From positions 1 to 42,500 of the forward strand of contig JACVTC010000031.1 in NCBI GenBank assembly GCA_016946835.1: a DNA stretch of 42,500 bases, written 5' to 3'. Positions 30,896 to 40,000 of the stretch are shown here, piece after piece. The translations under genes and the position numbers were made by a program. The stretch comes from Neocallimastix lanati (nom. inval.) (lineage: Eukaryota; Neocallimastigomycota; Neocallimastigomycetes; Neocallimastigales; Neocallimastigaceae). The notes beneath the pieces were generated by a model. That model saw nothing but the letters and a program-made list of their open reading frames with translations, was not told where the DNA came from and made no database searches. Each line of letters begins with the position of its first letter. Positions within the stretch are counted from its first letter, which is position 1.

Positions 30896-31532
30896 TATAT
30901 ATATATATATTAATATTTCAAATTTAATTACTATAAAAAAAAATATAAAAATAATGATAATAAATAAATAAATATAATATTTCAAATTTAATTATTATAA
31001 AAATAATATAATAGTAAAAATATTAATATAATAATAATATTAATAAATATATAAATAAACTATTAATAATATTTATTTATTTATATATTTATTATTGTTA
31101 TTGTTTATATTAAATTATTCTTATGATTATATAATAAAAAATTTATAATACAAAAAATAATATTTATAATTTATATAATAAAATGTCAAATTTGTAATAG
31201 CTATATATAATTAAATTTGAAATATTATTAAAAGATATAATTATTTTATAATACAAAAAATAATATTTATAGTATTTAATAATATCTTATTAAATGATTA
31301 ATTATTGATGTAAAATTTAATATAGTATGAAATTGAAAAATGAAAACTTATATTAAAAAGATATTATTAATATGAAATTGTAAAATGAAAATTTAGATTT
31401 TATAATAATAGAATGAACATTAAAATATATTATTTTGAAGTGATAAATCATCACTGAATGGAACACCAAGGTAAGTGAAGTATGAAGTCTTATAGGAATA
31501 GAAATATATATTAAGAAGATAATTAGAATCTT
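30896..31532. other. AT-rich spacer
   Basis: It contains short AATATTTCAAATTTAATTAT-type repeats. A slightly more complex stretch near 31440-31500 (CATCACTGAATGGAACACCA) gives no recognisable product. Confidence 0.5.
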
Positions 31533-31604
31533 TATAAAAATGTAATTGTCGAAGTCAAGAGGCTATATTATAAAAATGTAATTGTCGAAGTCAAGAGGTT
31601 ATAT
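31533..31604. repeat. 36-bp tandem duplication
   Basis: TATAAAAATGTAATTGTCGA starts at 31533 and 31569, and both copies continue AGTCAAGAGG. Confidence 0.9.
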
Positions 31605-31849
31605 TAATCAATGTTTGTCATTAATTTTCATGTAACTTTATTTATTTTTATCAATTTTAAAAATCTATTTTGGTAATATTTCTTTTTTTTTTTTTTTTTT
31701 AATTAAATTTAAAAATCTATGTTGGTAATATTTCTTTTACTCATAAGTTTTTTTTTTAATTTATTCTCAATACTATTAAAATATTTTTCATAAGGAATAC
31801 AGTTATAATTTAAATAAGTTTAAAAAAAAAAAAAAAAAAAGGTTACTGA

Positions 31850-32400
31850 TTTACTTAATATATATCGAACTATTCCCATTGGAAAATTCTTCCAGTATAG
31901 TCCTGAATTATCTAGCTTCTGTGTACTTCTCGTTCTTTCTTTCTTTGATCCAAGTAGAGGTGTGTAATATGAAATTTGTCCAATTGCTCTAGCTGACATT
32001 AATATTCGTTTATAAGGGATAATAATATGTGGATTATTAAGAAATCCTTTTTATGGAATAAAGTGTTTTTTCTAACTATATTATTCATTCTCTGTATGAT
32101 TGGTTTTAATTCTAATTCATTTGAAAACAGTACACTTAAGTAGGTATAGCAATTCGTTTTAGGTAACTATTGACTTGAAAGATAAAAAATGGGGTTATTA
32201 TTATTAAGAAATTTGGAAACTTCCCCTCTTACTACTAAACTTATACATTTATTGATACCAAATTTCATTTCATTACTTCTATCCCATTTACTGGACATAT
32301 TTATTGATACCAAATTTCATTTTATTACTTCTATCCCATCTACTGGCAAATTATAACAATTTCTTAAGTTGAGATCTTGTTCATCAACTCATACAAAAAC
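31850..32400 (-). pseudogene. LINE-type (non-LTR) reverse transcriptase remnant
   Basis: On the minus strand, across frames, the sequence reads KWDRSNEMKFGINKC then ISLVVRG (about 32305-32230), then LPKTNCYTYLSVLFSNELEL then KPIIQRMNN (about 32180-32090), and then GQISYYTPLLGSKKERT (about 31985-31935). Non-LTR reverse transcriptases have a KxKFGxxKC..V.RG strand, a YLG-type turn and a Y..PLLG....RT helix in this order, past the catalytic core. A stop replaces a residue before LPKT, and at least two frameshifts are present. The KFGINK segment is duplicated as a direct repeat (about 32248-32340). The catalytic half is missing. Confidence 0.7.
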
Positions 32401-32561
32401 CTTAAATGATATATATATGTTTTCAATACATTTTATTACACTTACCTCTAATACTTAAGTGATGATTTTTCATTAATACATTAAATAAAGTTCAAAAAAG
32501 CAAGATAAGTATCTTTATTATTAAATTTTTGTCACAGATATTAAGAATTATTTGTATTTTT
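32401..32561. other. AT-rich spacer
   Basis: Nothing coding is recognised between the LINE remnant and the trinucleotide array. Confidence 0.4.
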
Positions 32562-32846
<285 letters not shown>

Positions 32847-32939
32847 AAATATATATAAGCAATATTTCTTTTATTATTAATTAATTTAAAAATCTATTTA
32901 TGTAATATTTCCTTTATTTTTAATAATATAAAAAGTATA

Positions 32940-33034
32940 TTTAGGTCTTTGATTTTTTTTTTTTTTTAAACAAGGAATCAAATACACTTCCAATGTTTAT
33001 TAAATAGATAATTATATTTTTATGTATTACATTT

Positions 33035-33077
<43 letters not shown>

Positions 33078-33350
33078 ATTATATAATTTAAAGATAAAAA
33101 AATAAAATGTTTGTAAATGATAAAGTAAAATAAAAAAATAATAAAAATTATAAATAAATTTATTAATTAATTATAGAAAATTTAAATATGATGAAGAATA
33201 AAAATATGTTCAAAAGTTAAAAAAAATTTCTGTGTATTGTATATTATGTTTAGTAATATGATTCACCATAAAAATTTAAAATAATAAAACAAAGAAGTAA
33301 CATCTTTAAAATAGAAAGTGTGGTGTCCAATAAACACTAAACTCTCCTTT
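32940..33350. repeat. Dispersed repeat B, copy 1
   Basis: AATACACTTCCAATGTTTAT, then ATAATAAAACAAAGAAGTAA, then ACTCTCCTTTGAACCACAAG match 34628-34975 in the same order. GATTGGTATTGTATTAGAAA and GAACTTTTTAGGAGTTGTTC (33570-33660) also match (at about 35000-35095), although copy 1 has an extra 200 or so bases in between. It contains a 38-base poly-A run (33039-33076). Confidence 0.8.
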
Positions 33351-33870
33351 GAACCACAAGAAAAATCATCAAAAATTGAATTAGTTACTAATGGTTATAT
33401 GTTCGGAGCTTGTGCTGTTAGTAAGTGTGCATGAATGAGAATTAACAGTACTACTAATTACACTATTATTATGCTATATTAGTATGACAATCAGCACTCT
33501 TGGTAATGAAAATGCTTTTTTTTTTTAAACTTCTTAAAATAAAAAAATAATAACTCAATAGAGCTACTGATGATTGGTATTGTATTAGAAAGATACTCAG
33601 CAAGCCTCATAATAAACAGAACAGTAGAACCCTGTGAACTTTTTAGGAGTTGTTCACTTAAATGTCTTTGTTTTCCAGTATTGAATTGTAGTTCATTTAA
33701 AGCTTAAATTCCACCAAGAAGTAATGTATATATATACCTGTTTATGAAATTTTCATATTCTAACATATTAGAATAGAGAGGAACTTACTATTACCAGTTT
33801 CCTAAATTCATATACATACAGGTTTAAATACTGAATTTAAATACATAATACCATCTCTCTTTTCAGAATT
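33351..33870. other. Moderately AT-rich sequence, no gene recognised
   Basis: It includes the later part of repeat B and a more complex stretch (GGTTATATGTTCGGAGCTTG). Frames are short, and none looks like a protein I know. Confidence 0.4.
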
Positions 33871-34293
33871 CTAACCATTTATATTCCAGCTAGAGCATAA
33901 ATTGAAGAAAGAGGAGCTAAAATAAAGATGACATGAATAGAAATCTCTGGGAATACCGGATTTAATTTTTTCTCCTGATTCTTTTAATTTTTTGAACTTT
34001 ATTATAATTGAATTTGAGGTCATTATAATTTGAACAACCTTTACATTCTTTATAGTTAATTTTAACAGAGGAATGAAGACCATCATTTAACAAATCATAG
34101 AATTATTTAATGGTATTACTATTGAGAGCATTTACTTTAATAATAAAATAAGAACCATATAATGGTGAAAATTTTCTAACTATTGAAAAGATGATATTAA
34201 AAAAAGAACTAGATAAATTACTAATGCAATTGTAATTTTTTTTTACTGACCAATTTTTGAGTTTATGAATGAATATCATATAGAAAAGACGAT

Positions 34294-34328
<35 letters not shown>

Positions 34329-34329
34329 C

Positions 34330-34330
<1 letters not shown>
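33871..34330 (-). pseudogene. Coding-like minus-strand remnant, unrecognised
   Basis: Two short minus-strand frames in succession read NIIFSIVRKFSPLYGSYFII then KVNALNSN (up to about 34130), and GLHSSVKINYKECKGCS with KFKKLKESGEKIK in neighbouring frames (about 33960-34080). The composition is more protein-like than the flanking DNA. It lies between the two copies of repeat B, close to LINE remnants, so a mobile-element origin is plausible. The evidence is weak. Confidence 0.25.
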
Positions 34331-34362
<32 letters not shown>

Positions 34363-34619
34363 TAAAGTATATATATAAATTAGTAAATATAAAAGTATAC
34401 ATAAATATATATATATAAGATAAAAGAAATAAGAAAAGTTAGTAAAGAAAAAAATTAAATAGTTCCAAAATCCTTCCTAATAAAAAATTAAAAAATAAAA
34501 ACTTTGATTAAATAGAAATAAAAATGAAATGAAATTGGTAAATTAAATTTATAAACTTCTACAGACTGATCATTAATATTAATATTTCTTTAAAATTGAA
34601 GAAAAAAAAAATTATTAAT

Positions 34620-35100
34620 GATTAAATTTTTTTTTTTTTAGACTAGGAATAGAATACACTTCCAGTGCTTTATTAAATAGAGTAAAATATTTTTATGAAT
34701 TACATTTAATAAAAAAAATAATATATAATTTAAAAGTTAAAAAAAAAATATATGTAAAAGATTAAGTAAAATAAAGATAACAAATTTTAATTAATCATAA
34801 AAAAAAATTTAATGTAATAAAGAATAAAAATAAGTTCTAAAGTTCGGTGTGATGTATACTATGTGTAAAAACATGAACACCAGTTAAATCAAAAATAATA
34901 AAACAAAGAAGTAACGTCTTTAATATAGATAGTGTGGAATCCACTAAACTCTTCCTTGAACCACAAGAATTAATGATTTAAATATAAATTAAAAGAGATA
35001 CTTATGATTGGTATTGTATTAGTAAAAATATTCCGCAATCCTCACATTATACGGAATGGTGAACTACCTGTGAACTTTTCAGAAGTTGTTCACTTAATTT
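34620..35100. repeat. Dispersed repeat B, copy 2
   Basis: It matches 32940-33660 with roughly three quarters identity by eye. Shared blocks are AATACACTTCCAGTGCTTTA, ATAATAAAACAAAGAAGTAA, CTTGAACCACAAGAA and GATTGGTATTGTATTAG. Confidence 0.8.
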
Positions 35101-35200
35101 CCATAAGGAATAAAATTATAATTTAAATAAAAAAAAGAAAAAAAAAAATAGAAACAGTTACTGATATACTTGCCAAGGCACTTTTGAGCTTATAAGTTAG
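35101..35200. repeat. Short match to the LINE-remnant flank
   Basis: CATAAGGAATAAAATTATAA, then AATAAAAAAAAG, then GTTACTGATATACTT correspond to about 31788-31860 next to the LINE remnant. This suggests a second, 5'-truncated LINE tail here. Confidence 0.6.
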
Positions 35201-35324
35201 CATAATTAGATATCTTAAAATAATATAAACACACATTCATTAATTTGTTAATTAATACCAAACTAATATTTATTTTTAAAAATGAAATGCATACAAAACA
35301 AAAAAAAATCATAAAAATAACACA

Positions 35325-35360
<36 letters not shown>

Positions 35361-35532
35361 ATTTATTTTTTTATTAATTATTTTATTAATTATTTTATTA
35401 ATTATTTGCTAAAATAATAATATATTAATATTTAAATCAACTATTTATATATAAAATTATAAATATTTTATTTTATTTAAATTTAAAATTCAAATAATAG
35501 ATTTCAAATTTATAATATATTTAATAAATAAT

Positions 35533-35575
<43 letters not shown>

Positions 35576-35912
35576 GCAATAAATTATAATTTTAATTTTT
35601 TATCAACTATTTATAAATAAAATAACATTATTTGTTTTTTTATTTAAATTTAAAAATTAAATAATAGATTTCAAAAGTTAATAATAAATAAAAAACTTAT
35701 TAATAATAATTTTTTTTTCTTTTTCTTTTTTTTTTTTTTTTTTTTTTTTTTTCAATTTTAAAGAAATATTAAATTATAATATAATTAATCAAAAATAAAT
35801 TTTTTTTCCCATTAGATTATAAATAATGAAAAATGGCTATTAAAATAAATAATACCTTTTATAATTATATATATTATATATATATATAAACTTTTAAATT
35901 TAATTAATAGAT
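35201..35912. other. AT-rich spacer 3' of the chitin-binding gene, with long homopolymers
   Basis: It holds poly-A of 30 (35330-35359), poly-T of 37 (35535-35571), poly-T of 27 (35726-35752), and two related segments around the poly-T runs (AAATAATAGATTTCAAA near 35490 and 35657). No gene is visible. Confidence 0.7.
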
Positions 35913-37004
35913 TTACCAACATCTACCATAACGGGATTGACATCCAGAACTCCTTCTACAGTATTTTGAAGATGTACCACAGTAACCATACTTACTACAG
36001 CATTCACCATGAGGACATCTACCAAACCTTCCACCACATCTTCCATTATTAAATCTTCCTCCAGCTCTTCTAGTAGTGGTCCTAGTAATGGTCTTCCTAA
36101 CATTACAGTTTCCAAATTCTGATTGACAGCCTTCACTTACGTTACAATATTTACTAGAGGTTCCACACCAACCATATTTACTACAACATTCACCTTCTGG
36201 ACATTTTCCAAATATACTACCACATCTTCCATTAGTACTAATAACTTCATTACATTTACCAAATTCTGATTGACAACCTGCTCCACAATACTTTTCACTC
36301 TTTCCACACCAACCATATTTACTACAGCAGTATCCTTCAGCACATTTACCATAACCTTCACCACATCTGTCAGTATTTCCTTCATTTACTTCAGGTTCAC
36401 CTTGACAAGTACCAAACTTAGATTGGCAACCATTATCTACCTTACAGTATTTATCAGACTTTCCACACCAGCCATATTTACTACAGCAGTATCCTTCAGC
36501 ACAGCTACCATAACCTTCACCACATCTGTCAGTATTTCCTTCATTTACTTCAGGTTCACCTTGACAAGTACCAAACTTAGATTGGCAACCATTATCTACC
36601 TTACAGTATTTATCAGACTTTCCACACCAGCCATATTTACTACAGCAGTATCCTTCAGCACATTTACCATAACCTTCACCACATCTATCAGTATTTCCTT
36701 CATTTACTTCAGGTTTACTTTGACAAGTACCATACTTAGATTGGCAACCATTATCTACCTTACAGTATTTATCAGACTTTCCACACCAGCCATATTTACT
36801 ACAGCAGTATCCTTCAGCACAGCTACCAAAACCTTCACCACATCTATCAGTATTTCCTTCATTTACTTCAGGTTCACCTTGACAAGTACCAAACTTAGAT
36901 TGGCAACCATTTTCTATCTTACAATATTTATCAGATTTTCCACACCAACCATACTTACTACAACAGTATCCTTCAGCACAGCTACCAATTCCTTCACCAC
37001 ATCT
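35913..37004 (-). other. Seven CBM18 (hevein-type) chitin-binding domains
   Basis: Each domain has the pattern RCG-x4-C-x4-CCSKYGWCG-x5-YC-x(2-5)-GCQS-x3-C, the eight-cysteine hevein fold. The aromatic residues of the chitin site (Y/W in KYGWCG and Y in KYC) are present in all seven. The last domain has YGYCG instead of YGWCG. The first four domains repeat with a 159-bp (53-residue) period and a QGEPEVNEGNTD-type spacer. The fifth is shorter (KYCGAGCQS). The sixth and seventh diverge (FGKCPEGECC, FGRCPHGECC) and are separated by a basic Arg/Thr-rich stretch. The protein ends YGRCW. Confidence 0.92.
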
Positions 37005-40000
37005 CCATGGATCTTGAGTTGGTTGTGCTCCACTTTCAGTTGATTGTACACCTCTTTCTGTTGTTTGTGTTTCACTTTCTGTTGGTTGTGAACCAGTTTC
37101 TGTTGGTTGTGAACCTGTTTCTGTTGTTTGTGAACCAGTTTCTGTTGTTTGTGTTTCACTTTCTGTTGTTTGTGAACCAGTTTCTGTTGTTCGTGAACCT
37201 GTTTCTGTTGTTCGTGAACCTGTTTCTGTTGTTTGTGAACCTGTTTCTGTTGTTTGTGAACCAGTTTCTGTTGTTTGTGAACCTGTTTCTGTTGTTTGTG
37301 AACCAGTTTCTGTTGTTTGTGTTTCACTTTCTGTTGGTTGTGAACCAGTTTCTGTTGTTTGTGTTTCACTTTCTGTTGTTTGTGAACCAGTTTCTGTTGT
37401 TTGCGTTTCACTTTCTGTTGTTTGTGAACCAGTTTCTGTTGTTTGTGAACCAGTTTCTGTTGGTTGTGAACCAGTTTCTGTTGTTTGTGAACCAGTTTCT
37501 GTTGTTTGTGAACCAGTTTCTGTTGTTTGCGTTTCACTTTCTGTTGGTTGTGAACCAGTTTCTGTTGTTTGTGAACCAGTTTCTGTTGTTTGTGAACCTG
37601 TTTCTGTTGTTTGTGTTTCACTTTCTGTTGTTTGTGAACCTGTTTCTGTTGTTTGTGAACCTGTTTCTGTTGTTTGTGTTTCACTTTCTTTTGGTTGTGA
37701 ACCAGTTTCTGTTGTTTGTGTTTCACTTTCTGTTGGTTGTGAACCTGTTTCTGTTGTTTGTGAACCTGTTTCTGTTGTTTGTGAACCAGTTTCTGTTGTT
37801 TGTGTTTCACTTTCTGTTGGTTGTGAACCAGTTTCTGTTGTTTGTGTTTCACTTTCTGTTGTTTGTGAACCAGTTTCTGTTGTTTGTGAACCTGTTTCTG
37901 TTGTTTGTGAACCAGTTTCTGTTGGTTGTGAACCAGTTTCTGTTGTTTGTGAACCAGTTTCTGTTGTTTGTGAACCAGTTTCTGTTGTTTGTGTTTCACT
38001 TTCTGTTGGTTGTGAACCAGTTTCTGTTGTTTGTGAACCAGTTTCTGTTGTTTGTGAACCTGTTTCTGTTGTTTGTGTTTCACTTTCTGTTGTTTGTGAA
38101 CCAGTTTCTGTTGTTTGTGTTTCACTTTCTGTTGGTTGTGAACCTGTTTCTGTTGTTTGTGAACCAGTTTCTGTTGTTTGTGTTTCACTTTCTGTTGTTT
38201 GTGAACCAGTTTCTGTTGTTTGTGAACCAGTTTCTGTTGGTTGTGAACCTGTTTCTATTGGTTCTTGATTTTCTTCTTCTTCTTCATTTTCTTCTTCATT
38301 ATTTTCTTCTTCTTTTCCATTTTCATTTTCTTCTTCATCATTCTCTTCATTATTTTCTTCTTCTTTTCCATTTTCATTTTCTTCTTCATCATTCTCTTCA
38401 TCATTTTCTTCTTCATCATTCTCTTCTTCTTCATCATTTTCTTCTTCATTATTTTCTTCTTCTTTTCCATTTTCATTTTCTTCTTCATCATTCTCTTCAT
38501 CATTCTCTTCTTCATCATTTTCTTCTTCTTCATCATTTTCTTCTTCATCATTCTCTTCTTCATTTTCTTCTTCTTCATCATTCTCTTCTTCTTCATCATT
38601 TTCTTCTTCTTCATCATTTTCTTCTTCATCATTTTCTTTTTCATTATTTTCTTCTTCATTATTTTCTTCTTCATCATTTTCTTCTTCATCATTTTCTTCT
38701 TCTTCATCATTCTCTTCTTCATCATTTTCTTCTTCATTATTTTCTTCTTCATCATTTTCTTCTTCATCATTTTCTTCTTCATCATTTTCTTCTTCATCAT
38801 TTTCTTCTTCATCATTTTCTTCTTCATCATCATTTTCTTCTTCATCATTTTCTTCTTCATTTTCTTCTTCTTCATCATTCTCTTCTTCATTTTCTTCTTC
38901 TTCATCATTCTCTTCATCATTATTTTCTTCTTCAACATTTTCTTCTTCATCATTTTCTTCTTCATTATTTTCTTCTTCATCATTCTCTTCTTCATCATTC
39001 TCTTCTTCATCATTCTCTTCTTCATCATTCTCTTCTTCATCATTTTCTTCTTCTAATTCAATATCTCTTTCTTCCGCTTCAATTGCTTCTTCTTCATTTT
39101 CTTCTTCTTCATTCTCTTCTTCATCATTCTCTTCATCATTTTCTTCTTCATCATTCTCTTCTTCATCATTTTCCTCTTCATCATTCTCTTCATCATTTTC
39201 TTCTTCTTCATTACAACCAACACATTCTTCTTCTTCATTCTCTTCTTCATTATTTTCTTCTTCATCATTCTCTTCTTCATCATTCTCTTCTTCATCATTC
39301 TCTTCTTCATCATTTTCTTCTTCATCATTTTCTTCTTCATCATTTTCTTCTTCTTCATTTTCTTCTTCTTCATTTTCTTCTTCATCATTCTCTTCTTCAT
39401 TTTCTTCTTCTTCATCATTTTCTTCTTCATCATTTTCTTCTTCATCATTTTCTTCTTCATCATTTTCTTCTTCTTCATCATTCTCTTCTTCATCATTTTC
39501 TTCTTCTTCATCATTTTCTTCTTCATCATTTTCTTCTTCTTCATCATTTTCTTCTTCTTCATCATTCTCTTCTTCATCATTTTCTTCTTCTTCATTTTCT
39601 TCTTCATCATTTTCTTCTTCATCATTTTCTTCTTCATCATCATTTTCTTCTTCATCGTCATTTTCTTCTTCATCATTTTCTTCTTCTTCATCATTTTCTT
39701 CTTCTTCATTACAACCAACACATTCTTCTTCTTCATTCTCTTCTTCATTATTTTCTTCTTCATCATTCTCTTCTTCATCATTCTCTTCTTCATCATTCTC
39801 TTCTTCATCATTTTCTTCTTCATCATTTTCTTCTTCATCATTTTCTTCTTCTTCATTTTCTTCTTCTTCATTTTCTTCTTCATCATTCTCTTCTTCATTT
39901 TCTTCTTCTTCATCATTTTCTTCTTCATCATTTTCTTCTTCATCATTTTCTTCTTCATCATTTTCTTCTTCTTCATCATTCTCTTCTTCATCATTTTCTT

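Noticed and set aside
35900-36385. Val-rich minus-strand frames of 78 and 82 codons
   Set aside because: They are off-frame readings of the CBM18 domains, whose true frame has conserved cysteines and ends in a stop at 35913.
36914-38188. 424-codon minus-strand frame of Lys/Gln/His heptads
   Set aside because: It is out of frame with the CBM18 domains. The in-frame reading gives a Thr/Ser/Glu/Gln linker that joins cleanly to CBM18 on one side and to the acidic tract on the other.
38265-39056. Phe/Ile-rich plus-strand frame resembling membrane segments
   Set aside because: It is the antisense of the acidic tract. Its hydrophobicity comes only from TTC/ATT triplets.
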